Shown piece by piece: positions 53,610 through 64,000 of a stretch of DNA of 64,000 nucleotides. The DNA is from Thereva unica. Lineage: Eukaryota; Arthropoda; Insecta; Diptera; Therevidae. The number at the start of each line of letters is the position of its first letter. The first letter of the stretch is position 1. The notes beneath the pieces were generated by a model. The model was given only the letters and a program-made list of their open reading frames with translations, did no database searches and had not been told where the DNA came from. The DNA lies in the NCBI GenBank assembly GCA_949987705.1, contig OX465282.1, forward strand, positions 13,380,501-13,444,500, in the 5' to 3' direction. The position numbers and the translations under genes were made by a program.

Positions 53610-54140
53610 GTGGCAGTGCTAAGCTCAGGAATCACCCTTTGTACTACTAGTCCGTCATGTCATTTGTCACGTCATGGTGCAATGTCTAGCAGTAAGCTTA
53701 GTACGGGGAGGGGGTTGGAGGGGTTATAAAGGAACGGGAGGGAATTGAAGAAGGTGGTGATGAACCCTGCGTTTGAACTCTTGGATGTTGTAGGAGCTCG
53801 GAAATACTGTCTGCGAGAGATTATTCCACAGCCGAGTTGTTCTATTAACAAACGAATTCATATCTTGTTGAGTGCGTGAAAGGGGGAGTTGCAGGTGGAG
53901 GGAATGAGACGAGTGGGCTAATCTGGTGTTGCGGGTATAAGAATGCCGTGGAGGCAGGAGAGCGTTTAGCTCGGAGGAACAGTCACTATGATAGTAGCGA
54001 TAAAATTTTGTCAGTGCTGCTACATTCCTACGGTGGCTGAGGGGGTCGATGGTGGAGCAAGCGGTATCGTCATCAATTAATTTAAGGGCCTTTTTTTGGA
54101 CCTTATCTAACCATGCCAAGGTGGTTATTGGAGCGCCGCC
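53610..54140 (-). mobile_element. LINE-D (CR1-like) 3' end with poly(A)
   Basis: The minus strand ends ...ctgccacat followed by A8 at 53605-53612. The C-terminal ORF2 frame 53724-54119 precedes it by about 100 bp of UTR. The 5' truncation is near 54140. This copy defines the family 3' end used for the other LINE-D pieces. Confidence 0.88.
53724..54119 (-). pseudogene. LINE-D ORF2 C-terminal domain
   Basis: A 131-residue open frame reads AWLDKVQKKALKLIDDD, LSHRRNVAALTKFYRYYHSD, CSSELNALLPP, RTQQDMNSFVNRTTRLWNNL and SYNIQEFKRRVHHHLL. This is the C-terminal domain that follows the RT in CR1/L2-group LINEs. The upstream RT is missing, so only this domain remains. The frame is intact to its natural stop. 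Confidence 0.85.
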
Positions 54141-54189
54141 CAGCGCTGGTTGTATCTTTCGCTGGCTTCGAGGACATTACCTGCATAGT

Positions 54190-56600
54190 GGACAACCCTA
54201 CCAGGTGCTGGCTCAACCAGCTTGAAAATAATGAGAAATTTCCAAATTACGGATGTTAAATATTAAAAACAAGCTAAATACTAATATATGCCTGCCAAGT
54301 GGATTTTTCATGATTCTTTGTTTTATTACCCTTTTATTACTCTTTTATTACCACTTGTAATAATCATATTTTGTAAACTGAATTTTGAGAATTAGTCTTA
54401 TGGAGCAAGTTATGAACGAAAGATTAATCTTCCAAAAACTTTGCTTCCATCTCAAAACTAATAGGAAAACTCTGCGGGAACCAAAGACCACAGATTGTCT
54501 TAGGTCTTAATCTCTATTGGTTACCGAGATTGTGCCAACTTATCACTTCATTTACTGGCGAAAAGCTTGTCCAGCATTCTAACGAAGTAGTAAAAGAGTC
54601 AAGAATCATTAAAGGAGTTAAATGCATATTTTAAAATACAATCTGAATCAATTATTCTAGAATAAGTTCTTATTCCCCAAATGAGACGATAAGGCTTAGG
54701 CTAGACACACATAATAAAAGAAACGATGTTTTCTTAAAAGAAAAAATACACTATCTTCTACGTTTGAAATAAACAACAAATCACAACTAAACAATAACCA
54801 GATTTATTCTGTAATTGAAGATTTCACATTACCCGGACAAATATTGTTCTTCTGTAGATGGAAGAAATTAGCTAAGGAATTTACCACACCCCTCTCCCCT
54901 AGCTAATAAAAAAAATATCTATCTATCAAAATTTAATCTTATCAAAAAAGAAAAAGATTTTTTTTGCAAGAATCATATAACAACCCCTCAAAAAAATCCC
55001 CTCATCTAAATTCTTCTATACAGGCCCCAGACAATATTATAAAAGAGGAGAGATAAAGTCCGTGTGTCTATGATAAAAAATGATTAGTCAGTTCCTTTCC
55101 ACCAATGTCATGACCAATTAAAAACATATGTGTAATAAAATATTTCGTTATTTTATTTTATTTTTTTATTGTAAATATAATTTCAATGGAATTTCCCCCT
55201 TGAAAAAATTGTTCAGAAAATTCCAGGAATTACAAAAAGCGCAAAAATATTATTCCAAGAAGAAGAAAACAATTTGTGTTTGTGTTTGTATGTATGTATT
55301 GGCAGTAAACAAAATATATGTATATATGTATAGAGCAACAACCACCAACACTAATATATTAATTCGGGGTAAAAGGATGGATTAAATGTTTTTTTTTTTC
55401 GTGTAAACACAATGGGGGTTGTAGTTGCTCGATATACTTATGTATATGTACCTATGCATGCAAATATATTAACAATCGCACCAAATTTCGTATTACAATC
55501 AAGTTTCGTCTTAAAAGTAAACAAAACTTTTTTTTTCAAAATTAAAATTTTCGATAAACAAATCTCCTGAATGAATTGTAGTATATATCATGCATGATAC
55601 AAGATCCCCCCAAGTTCAGGAGTCTGGCTTAATGATTTGCGTTTTTTATATATATGTATATTATATTTAAATATTCTACAATCAAATAGAAGGTAATAAG
55701 AGCACCCCATCAACAAAAAAAAAACACCAACAGCGCCACCATCTAAATGGTATAGACGGCAGCGACAGTGACGACGACGACACGCAGCTTTTTAACGGAA
55801 AGGAAGTGGCGCAAAAATTGGCAACAACAAGTTCAATGTAAACACATTTTCGAGGTCAATATGGAGCGAGGGAGAGGGAAAATAATATAGCAGCAACAAC
55901 AATAACCACACAATAACAAAAAAAAAGAACATAAAGACAGACACACCGAATAAAATTTTTGTTGTTGTTGTTCGAAAAAAATATTTTTAGCATTTCAATT
56001 TCAAGGACGATTTGATTAGCCGGATTCGGGGTTTTTTTTCTAGTTAATACATTTATACGTATAGACCATGCTACACTAGCACACACCACCAAAACAACCA
56101 CCCCCGTATCGGAAAAAAAAATTTGATCACTCTCTCTCTCAATTTTTTTTGCGACTCTCTTTGCTATCTCCACCAAAAGAAAAGCATCAATAACCGAAGA
56201 AAAATGTCGCACTTTCTTAATACAGCAAGGGTATTAAAAGCCTGATCCAAAATAAGAAACTGAACGTATTTTAGCTTACTTATATCAACTTTCTTTCGAC
56301 TAATTTATGTTGTAGTTTACAACAAGCCAAAATATTAAAAAAAATATATATATCTCAAGCTCACTGTAACTGATGCTGCTTACGGATGTTTACGTTTTTT
56401 TTGTGCATTTCTTAATCCAAACCAACAACCAAAATGGGATATAACGTAATGTAATGTAATATAACGTAAAGCAACGTAAAATGCGAACCAGAGTGTGTAT
56501 ATGTTACCTAGATCTAATTAGACCGAAAGAGACCTAAATGGTTCTAATTTGAGATAACGAACTTAACGAATATTCGTTAAATGTAAAAATGTTATGTCTC
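54190..56600. other. Non-coding AT-rich stretch
   Basis: Long A/T tracts, TATG and TGTA runs (55280-55330, 55440-55460), CAA runs (55890-55900) and a TTG run (55959-55972). The 118-aa minus frame at 55856-56212 is low complexity. No gene is seen. Confidence 0.5.
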
Positions 56601-56636
56601 ATACGTTTTATGCCGCAGTTTTTTTACGATTTACGA

Positions 56637-56852
56637 ACTCCTACAACATCCAAGAGTTCAAACGCAGGGTTCATCACCACCTTCTTCAATACCCCCCTGT
56701 ACCTTTTAATCCTTAACCTATACCCCCCCCCCCCCTCATCCCTCCCGTACTAAGCTTACTGCTAGACATTGCACCATGACGTGACAAATGACATGACGGA
56801 CTAGTAGTACAAAGGGTGACTCCTGAGCTTAGCACTGCCACATAAAAAAAAA
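56637..56852 (+). mobile_element. LINE-D 3' end on the plus strand
   Basis: Starts in the last codons of ORF2 (tacaacatccaagagttcaa, giving YNIQEFKRR), passes the stop, a C-rich stretch (56727-56739) and the 3' UTR, and ends in A13 at 56838-56851. Strongly similar to 53610-53820 in the opposite orientation. It is about 215 bp long. Confidence 0.9.
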
Positions 56853-56937
56853 AAAACGTAAGAAACACAGACCCTTAGGCCCATTTAGGGTTTTTAGGTC
56901 AATTTAGGTTTTTTTAGGTCGTTTTAGGTTCATTTAT

Positions 56938-57022
56938 TCTTCTTCGTATTATACTCCTGTAATCCCTCATGCGACATAAGGCAGAAACAGTTATCCCCCA
57001 GCGGACTCTGTTTTGCGCGACG
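56938..57022 (-). mobile_element. LINE-B 3'-end scrap
   Basis: Matches 13194-13275 in order (AAG tail, tcctgtaatccctcatg, agcggactctgttttgcgcg). It stops at 57022, after which an unidentified 300-bp stretch follows up to the next repeat block. It interrupts the TTTAGG array. Confidence 0.8.
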
Positions 57023-57327
57023 TGTTGTCCGTCCATTCGGTTTTGAAACATTATTTGCCGATTCGTAGAAATGGTGTTTTTAATGGCAGCGGGTTGCTAA
57101 TCCTCAGCCCAACCAATTTAAAATTTTGTTTTATGGCGCAGAGAACTCGCCATTCGATCGTCTCCCGTTAGCTCCGTCCGAGGAAGTACCCGAAGGGCAC
57201 CGCGTGGAGGTGGGATTAAGACTTATTTGCAGAGCTGCTAGGTGTTGGTCTGCACTCACACTTCTCGGATTTTGATAGAATTGACAAATCGGGCGCTACC
57301 ACTTACCGGGGACTTTGTTCGCCGTTC
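57023..57327. other. Unidentified insert in the repeat array
   Basis: About 300 bp between the LINE-B scrap and the next TTTAGG block, without known domain or repeat ends. Confidence 0.3.
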
Positions 57328-57548
57328 ATTTAGGTCTATTTAGGTTCATTTAGGTCGTTTTAGAATTATTTGGGTACATTCAGTTTCATTTAAGTCGAGT
57401 TAGGTTAATTTAGATCAATTTAGGTTAATTTAGGTTCATTTAGGTCGATTTAGGGTTTTTAGGTCTATTTACGTTCATTTAGATCGGTATAGGTTCATTT
57501 AGATTGATTTAGATTAATTTAGTACGATGTAGGTTCATTTAAGTTTAT

Positions 57549-57660
57549 TGATCGCAGCTTTATCTAACTGTCTTGTTTCGAAGGCGATCGCTTAGTGAGA
57601 CACCGAGAATCATCCTTAAGCATCGCATTTGAAAGACCTGGAGCTTGTTGACGACCGAAA
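57549..57660 (-). mobile_element. LINE-A internal fragment, copy D
   Basis: Minus strand encodes LEVFQ-type sequence (LQVFQMRCLRMILGVSLSDR), the same as 49600-49680 in copy C. It is truncated at both ends and interrupts the TTTAGG array. Confidence 0.8.
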
Positions 57661-57994
57661 AGGGATATGATGTGGGTCTTGATCGTTCACCGATGGCTAT
57701 AGCCGCCAAACGTTCGGATATCGGTTGGAATGCGATAACGCTACTGGCAGTCCGTGATGTCCTGTTCATATATTCGACGCGGCGAATTGAATTTGCGTTT
57801 TCGGGGTGTGACTAATTTGGGTCTTCGGCCAGTAGCCCACTTCGCACTAGCATCCCTGGTCCCCAGCACTGACTGAGTTCGAATATTCATGTGGTTTCTT
57901 GCCTGATGGTTTCTTCCGTTTCCCGATTCTGGTCAATGCGGCAGGTCGACCACTCTCCTCTTTTCACATCCTGGACTTGGGACCAGACGATGGC
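57661..57994. other. Unidentified insert in the repeat array
   Basis: About 330 bp following LINE-A copy D, with no recognised domain. It contains 'gggaccagacgatggc' just before the array resumes. Confidence 0.3.
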
Positions 57995-58415
57995 AGAGTT
58001 GATTTAGGTCTATTTAAATTGAGTCGGTTTATTTAGGTCAGTTTCGATTCATTTATGTCGATTTAGGTTAGTTTATGTTTATGTAGGTTCATTTAGGGCT
58101 ATTTAGGTTGAATTAGGTTGATTTAGGTTCATTTAGGTCGATTTCGGTTAATATAGGTCAATTTCGGTTCATTTAGGTTGATTTAAGTTCATTTAGGTCG
58201 ATTTAGTTTCATTTAGGTCGATTGTTTAGGTTCATTTAGGTCGATTTCGGTTAATATAGGTCAATTTCGGTTCATTTAGGTTGATTTAGGTTCATTTAGG
58301 TCGATTTAGTTTCATTTAGGTCGATTGTTTAGGTTAATTTAGGTCTATTTAGGTCGAATTCGTTTAATTTAGGTTCATTTAGGTGTATTTAGATCGATTT
58401 AGGTTCATAATTTAC

Positions 58416-60295
58416 GCTTATTTCCGTTATGTTACGTTACATTTTCTCATTTTGTTTCCGGCTATGTAGAATAAGGGGATTTATTACGATTTTCATAGTA
58501 TAAACAACAGAACAAGATAACTCCACCCCTAAATAGCAAGAACTCATTCAGGTAGAATCAGCATCAGCACCAGACGTGCAAAAAATCACTTTTTTAAGAT
58601 AGAAATCATTTTCAAGCGCAATTTTTACAACTACAAACCCAAAAAACATCAAAAGCATGAAAATTTTCGCAAAACTTGGTGTCCCTCAATTTTATTCCGG
58701 TATAAAAATATACACACGAAAAAAAACGGTTTTTTTTCACCTCTGCCAATTTTCAAGGTAAAAACTAATAAAGGAAGCGAAAAGCCGCGCCGCTCTAATC
58801 TCGATCTCGTTTTACAGAGATAAGCCCTTCTGAGAGATAACGCCAACACTTTTTTATTGTTGTTTGGCCAGGCTGGTGTTCCGATTGTTGTTGTTGCGAT
58901 GATAGTGTGCTATTGTCAATGGTGCAAGCTTAGAAATATATGATCATAGGAATGAGAGATAACACACAGCAACTGGGCAAACAACTGATTCGTTGGTCGG
59001 GGCAGATTGAGGCGTCGTCTTCGTCGTAGTTGCCGACGTCGTCGTCATTCACCAAAATCGCGCTACCTCTGAGCTGGGGCTCCGGTTCTCTTCTACATAC
59101 ATATAATAGTAATAATAATAATGTATGATAGCCATGCTCTCTCCGTTCTGTTCTCTCTCTCTCTCTCTCTGGTGGGGCTCGTGGCTATGACGTTTTTAGC
59201 CGGTGCGGCACGTTTTTGCTGATTTGTTCTCAAGGTCAGAAAACAGAATTTTTTGGAAAAATGAACTTGAACTTCGCGCAATTTTTGTAAACATTTTTTT
59301 TGAAATCGTTTTTTTCACATTTGAACAAACAAACCACACAAAACCGTAGTGTGAGAATGATGGGAAGGGATATAAATTTAGAAGGTGATAAATTCTTTTC
59401 TAAATAAAATAAATACAGGTAAAATGTGAAACGGAATTATCAATAATAAAAACCTTCAATAAATGAATCATGCTCGTGCAATCTCCCTTGGGTTGCCGCA
59501 ATATTATTACAGGAAATGCTATTTTTTTTCTCTAATTAAAAAAAAAGGAATTCTTTTTCATAAATTTTTCTAGATCACCAAAATGATTGAGTTGAGACAC
59601 ACACATTCATTAAACACCTTCGCGCTCGCCTCGCCAAATTGTTGCTAAGACGAATCAACTCCGCCCCGCGGAAAAAAATTTATTTATTTCGGATTAATTG
59701 ATATCATGCTAGAACGAATTAGAACAAATTTTGTTGCGTAGGAAAAGAATTTGGGTGTGTGTTGTGATATCTAAATTTCGGGTATTAGGAACAGGTTTAA
59801 GTGTTGGGGATTAAATAAATGAATCAACTGTACTTTTCCGATTTTATCATCAAGGGATGCGCATTGCGGTTAGAACGGGTGCATTCATAAAGTGTGGGTT
59901 GTAACTTGACCTTTCTAAAATTGAGAATTACCCTGTGTAATACCATGCCGGCATTTTGTTGGTCATGGTGAAACGAATGCAGTAGGTGAGCACACTCTTC
60001 AAAGCCTATCAACCCAAGATGTAAATGTCATCGTGTCGAGGGGTTCAGTGCATGGCACCGGGCGCATCCAGTTATATAATCTATTATACTGATATGGAGG
60101 CTGTGTCACGATGGATATTTCACAATAAAAATAATTTAGCTGGTTAATTTCTTGAAAAGCATATACGTGTCTGCAACTAGCACACTTAATGAGCAAACGC
60201 AGCGCTATATTGGTGTGCACGTTCCTGCTATAGCCGTGAACGTCTATAAATGCACCCACCTACATTGGCATGACCAGCCCAAACGCGAGTGGCGT
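58416..60295. other. Non-coding stretch
   Basis: AT-rich spacer with an AAT run (59109-59121) and a CT run (59151-59171). Small minus frames have no domain. No transposon is recognised. Confidence 0.45.
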
Positions 60296-60301
60296 TTCAT
60301 C

Positions 60302-60412
60302 AAGCGGTCCCCCAACTTAGTACAAACTAATCGAGTGCTGCTTGACCTACGTAATCGAACGAGAACCAGTCTACTGATTATGATAATTGCGCCCGTTATG
60401 GTCACCAAGACA
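60302..60412 (-). ncRNA. 5S rRNA-like sequence, copy 2 (pseudogene or SINE3 head)
   Basis: The minus strand aligns by eye with nearly the whole fly 5S rRNA as I remember it: tgaccataacggg, ctggttctcgttcgatta, gtcaagcagca, tactaagttgggggaccgct. The exact 13-base block gggggaccgcttg lies at the 3' control region. Mismatches at several stem positions rule out a normal gene. The downstream AT-rich sequence has no obvious terminator T-run at the 5S end. Confidence 0.7.
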
Positions 60413-60479
60413 ATTCCCCGTTTTCTTTGTCCCTTTGCAATTTTTAACGCCCCAATGTTGCTCTATATGGTCTAAAAGT

Positions 60480-61195
60480 GTGTAAGCGCATCTCGCTTCG
60501 TTTGGACTATTCCGTGCGTCTTTTATTGGCACCTGTCTGTAGCGGGCTGCATTTGCAGAAATTAAAATATTCACTTAGGCGTTTCGTAGGCTAGGAATAG
60601 GCGAGTTTTATTTTTACTCGGACTCCCTTTTCTGCCATCCCTCGACTTTTATGGACACCCAAGAAAACTAAACAATTGACGAAGAACAAAACGTTGGGTT
60701 TGACGCTATCCGCACCAGCTCCATCTAGCGCAGAGCCTTCTCAGAGGTACCTTGTACAACATAGAAGCCGACCCAAGGCAATTGGTGGTAATGTTAGAGA
60801 AATACTAGACGAACTACTTGCCAAGATTGTTAGTATGGCCGTACAACTAGCAGTAAATATTTTATAGAGCCGATAGCAGAATGAGAGCAAAGACAAGGAA
60901 AACCTGCGTGAAAATAGGGAGTTCAACGGAGCTTGGGTGATAGCACGTAAGTTGTTTCAATCGGCCATTTCTCACAAAATCTTGAATTTTTGTATGAAGA
61001 GGTTGATTGAACAAACTTATGTGCTACCACCCCTCACCCGAGCCCCGCTTTCGAACACAGGACGGCAGTCAGGAACCGGAGAAGCAGCAAGAAGCAGACC
61101 CAGACAGCCGCCGCTTTGCCCAAAGTTTCTGGACTTACCAAAAAATTGGCAGCGTCAGAATTGGATAACGTCTTCTGGGAGAACAGTCTAATGCC
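60480..61195. other. Unassigned stretch
   Basis: Plus frames at 60676-60867 and 60937-61191 lack domains. Position directly upstream of the LINE-E piece suggests it may be part of the same decayed LINE. Confidence 0.3.
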
Positions 61196-61199
61196 GGGC

Positions 61200-61800
61200 C
61201 CATTTGATATGCTGCTTCAATGGCAGCGATCCGAGCACTCTCCAGAGGGAGATGCAAAGAACCTCCTAAAGCGATAAGCAGATTGGGATCAATCATTGCC
61301 CGGTTCCATGCAACTTCCCTGAAATTGATGACAGCGTAACCTTCCGGTGGATTCAGTAGAGCGATAACCTAGAGGCTCTAGGGACTGTCTATCAAGCAGA
61401 GGATTAAAATATACTGGCATGCATTCATGAAAACTTAAGAAGAGTCTACAAAAAGAAACGAATTTTTATCTTATCTGATAGTCAAGTGGCAATCATAGGT
61501 ATAAGGTCCGAAAGGACCAAGCTTTCAGATTCGGACAGAGATTTAAATTAAGTGGTGCTGATGCACTCCAAACTAGTCGAACGGGGCACAGTCAGGCGCA
61601 TCTCTCGGTCGTAAGAAAGCTAACGTGGCACAAAGTAACACAGATGGAATGATAAAGCCGACTTTTAGCCAAGCAAGGAGACTCTATCCAGCGGCTCAGA
61701 GATTCAGATGGTTCCCAGCTCAATAGACGGGGTCAAAAACACCATTTTTGATTATCATCTGCTGCTAGCCAAAAGTACACTAGAAACCTGCTTAATGTCC
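61200..61800 (+). pseudogene. LINE-E RNase H remnant
   Basis: Plus-strand blocks: YQAED (61395-61410), ILACIHENLRRV, RIFILSDSQVAI (about 61458-61495, the DSQ catalytic-Asp block), then after frame changes NDKADFLAKQGDSIQ (61650-61690) and the trailing words shared with 40580-40620. Together this is most of an RNase H domain of an R1-like LINE. Stops and indels abound. Confidence 0.75.
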
Positions 61801-62035
61801 AGGGTGACTTGGCCTACGCACAACAAAGAAAGAACAATGGACCTTTTAATCAGATCGCTCCAAGGATCATAGAGGGGCTTCCTAAATTCAACAGGATGGT
61901 ATTAAATATCCACCACATTCGGTTAAACAACAATGTGGTATTAAAAAGGTCCGCCAACGCGCTATTTGACCTTCCGTTTACAGTGAAGGCAGCCCTGTAC
62001 CTAACCTATCCTCAAGTTACCCCATAGAGCCTTAA
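61801..62035. other. Unassigned stretch
   Basis: A 72-residue plus frame (61809-62027) is probably the 3' continuation of LINE-E after RNase H; no domain is visible. Confidence 0.3.
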
Positions 62036-62037
62036 TG

Positions 62038-62320
62038 GGATTTACATAAACGTAGAATTCGTCAACATTATACAACGTACGATAAACATTTAAATTTAGT
62101 AATTCCATAATGGAGGAATTCATCACAGAATCCACAAACGCCTGAAGCAAATTCTTAAGGCAAACTCCTTTTGATCCCAACACTTTCGTGATCACTACTT
62201 TCGTGATCAATTCTTCTTCCGAAATTGTGAATTGATGGCATCGCATGTATGTGATTTACATAAACGTGGAATTTGTCATTATCATACAACATATAACAAC
62301 AATTTAAATTCTGTAATTAG
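62038..62320. repeat. Direct repeat with 212-bp period
   Basis: The word gatttacataaacgt, then gaatt-gtca, tatacaac and aatttaaatt-gtaatt, occurs at 62038-62105 and again at 62250-62320, about 80% alike. The two units flank about 145 bp with a short duplicated 'ctttcgtgatca' word (62183-62215). Confidence 0.75.
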
Positions 62321-62341
62321 GGAAAAAAGGATGCTTACATC

Positions 62342-63085
62342 ATCAGAACTGCAGCAGTTAAGTCACTATTAGACGAAGTGAGCAGATATAAAGTAAAATT
62401 ACTCGCGTTACAAGAGATCAGATGGATAGGAGACGGGGCAATGGACCTTGGCAACTACAGGATATTCTACAGCTGTGGAAGGGAACATCACTTAGGAGTA
62501 GGCTTCGTAGTACACAAGTCAATTATAGATAATGTGATACGAGTTCAAGCCAATCAGTGAACGATTATGCTCAATACGACTCCCAACGAAGTTCTTTACC
62601 CTCTCAATCATAAACGTACATGCGGAGACGGAGGAGAAAGCGGGCACGACAAAGGACACTTTCTATTATAAGCTTGAGCGCGCATATGATACGGCCCCTT
62701 CCAATGACATCAAGATGGTGATAGGAGACCTTAACGCCAAAATTTGAAGAGAGAACTGGCAAGACCGACCATTGGAAAGGAAAGTCTCCACGAAAAATCA
62801 AACGGTAGCGGACATTGTGTTATCGATTTCGCAATGAGTAAAAATATAATCGTCAGCTCAACATATTTCTCAATAAAGGACATTCACAAATACACATGGC
62901 AATCCCCCAGCGAAAGATACTGCAACAAATAGACCATATTCTCATAGACAGATGGGCAGCTTCCAGTATCGTGCAAGTAAGAACTTATAGCGGTGCAAAT
63001 TGTGAATCGGACCACTTCCCAGTTAAAGCTAGATTCAGATGTCGGCTGTCTACTCAAGAAAGAAGAAACAGCAAACAAAAATAAT
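62342..63085 (+). pseudogene. LINE-C apurinic-type endonuclease
   Basis: The enzyme nicks target DNA to prime reverse transcription. Blocks in order: RTAAVKSLLDEVSRYKVKLL, ALQEIRWIGDG with the catalytic Glu (62409-62440), NYRIFYSCG, VGFVVHKS (62498-62520), a decayed GDLNAK block (about 62728-62745), TWQSPSERY and QIDHILIDRW (62900-62960), and CESDHFPVKARF (63002-63035) as the SDH motif. Stops at 62559, 62747 and frame changes break it. The layout matches RTE-type endonucleases, often annotated in insects as craniofacial development protein 2-like. Confidence 0.85.
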
Positions 63086-63201
63086 TCGACATCGATCGCC
63101 TGCAGGAACAGACTGTGTAAGAGAGATATCAGGAAACTCTAGCAGAAAGGATAGGTCCAAATATAAATAATGAAGATGCAGTCGAGGGAAAATGGATAAG
63201 A

Positions 63202-64000
63202 TTGAAGACGATACTGACAGATGTCACGAAGGAAACTGTACACTCAGAGCCAGTGACTGGGAAATTGACAGAGTCCTTCCCAGTCAAGCAAGGCTTAAAG
63301 CAGGGCAATGGGCTGGCACCCATGCTATTTCATCTCTGCCTAGAAGGAGTAATTAGCAAGGTTAACATTGATGCGAACGCAACCCTGCTTAACAAATCCA
63401 AACAGTTGGCAGGATATGCCGACGATATAAACTGCCGTGCAAGATAACTGTCACATCTTAGAGAAACATTCACAGAATTAGAAGATGGAGCACATATAGG
63501 GTTTCAAATAAATGCAGAGAAGAGCAAGATTCTAATTCAGTCAAGGGTGGAAAGAAGAAGAAACCACAATACCACCTGGGGGGAATATAACTTTGAACGG
63601 GTTAACCAATTTAACTACCTGGGTTCCACAGTCAGCGAAGACAACGATGAAACGATAGACGTACAAAGAAGAATAAACGCCGCGAACAGAGCCTACTTCT
63701 CACTACTGCCAGTAAGGAAATCCAGAGACATCCATAGAAAAACCAAAATAAGAATCTAGAAAACCATCATGCGTATAGTAGCTACATATGGATGTGAAGC
63801 ATGGAATATCTCACAGAAATCCGCAGACAAGTTGGATATATTTGAGAGGAAGGTTCTCCGAAGGATATACGGCCCAATCAATCAAGACAATGCATGGAGA
63901 ATACGATACAATTACGAATTGTACGACTTATACAAAGAATGTAAACTTTCGACCCACGCCAAGCTACTACGTTTACGTTGGGCCGGTCATGTCCAAAGAA
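63202..64000 (+). pseudogene. LINE-C reverse transcriptase C-terminal part
   Basis: Open segments 63202-63447, then 63547-63759 and onward show motif B PVKQGLKQGNGLAPMLF, motif C LAGYADDINC, INAEKSKI, FNYLGSTVSEDNDE, VATYGCEAW and, at the window end, LLRLRWAGHVQR. Stops at 63447 and 63759 and a one-base change near 63490 break the frame. Motif A is missing through the linker-to-motif-B junction near 63245. Confidence 0.85.

Larger units (their letters stand above)
56870..58415. repeat. 10-bp-period tandem repeat array with insertions
   Basis: Units of the form TTTAGGTTCA / TTTAGGTCGA recur at a 10-bp step in three blocks: 56870-56937, 57328-57548 and 57995-58415. The blocks are separated by LINE scraps and unidentified DNA. 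Within the last block a 103-bp higher-order unit is duplicated (58141 and 58244 start points). No coding potential. Confidence 0.9.
62340..64000 (+). mobile_element. LINE-C (RTE-like) copy with endonuclease, runs off the window
   Basis: The plus strand carries the endonuclease (62340-63060), the following linker (63085-63240), then RT motif B onward (63250-64000), and continues beyond the window. The RT entry and motif A are deleted between linker and motif B. The RT part is about 90% alike by eye to 36917-37870. It is the only LINE in the window with most of its endonuclease. Confidence 0.9.

Noticed and set aside
56870..58415. Telomere array
   Set aside because: The words are spaced every 10 bp with varying bases between them, not tandem TTAGG, and LINE scraps lie inside.
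1..64000. CRISPR array, operon or bacterial-type features
   Set aside because: The DNA is eukaryotic; repeats present are transposons and microsatellites with no regular spacer array.

Overview
The window looks like intergenic or intronic DNA from an insect, most likely a fly. The clues are Ty3/gypsy, RTE-like, R1-like, CR1-like, mariner, hAT and Mutator-like elements lying together, a retrotransposon primer-binding site complementary to an insect tRNA-Arg, two 5S rRNA-like sequences close to the fly 5S gene, and many CAA and ATGT microsatellites. The species is not identified. I found no host protein-coding gene that I can support. Every coding stretch I recognise belongs to a transposable element, and all but one element are visibly broken. 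The exception is a Mutator-like transposase at 22965-24397, broken only by a possible -1 frameshift.

Layout. 0.2-3.6 kb: fragments of a gypsy integrase and of R1-like and RTE-like LINEs. 4.1-6.5 kb: AT-rich non-coding DNA. 6.6-10.2 kb: a dispersed repeat, an RTE-like 3' end and a decayed gypsy RNase H/integrase. 10.8-12.9 kb: non-coding. 12.9-15.4 kb: a 264-bp MITE and a 5'-truncated RTE-like LINE. 16-18.5 kb: non-coding. 18.7-26.2 kb: a mariner remnant, then a truncated, minus-strand gypsy element of mdg1/412 type carrying three later insertions: a 129-bp LINE 3' end, a 951-bp MITE-like element and a 3.4-kb Mutator-like (Phantom-type) transposon. 28-30 kb: a 5S-like copy, a MITE cluster and a tRNA-derived SINE. 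30-33 kb: non-coding and partly GC-rich. 33-38.4 kb: an R1-like LINE interrupted by two RTE-like LINEs, each with a target-site duplication. 38.4-40 kb: non-coding. 40-43.7 kb: R1-like and CR1-like debris. 43.7-46.6 kb: non-coding. 46.6-54.2 kb: CR1-like LINE pieces, one split by a 2.1-kb hAT element that itself holds a 569-bp hAT MITE, plus an RTE-like LINE. 54-56.6 kb: non-coding. 56.9-58.4 kb: a 10-bp-period tandem repeat with LINE scraps inside it. 58.4-60.3 kb: non-coding. 60.3-64 kb: a second 5S-like copy, an R1-like RNase H piece and an RTE-like LINE that runs off the window.

Five LINE families are named here for convenience. LINE-A, LINE-B and LINE-C are RTE-like and end in AAG-rich tails. 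LINE-D is CR1-like and ends in poly(A). LINE-E is R1-like with an RNase H domain. Insertion order can be read from nesting and target duplications: LINE-E is older than LINE-A and LINE-C; LINE-D is older than the hAT, which is older than the hAT MITE; the gypsy element is older than its three guests.
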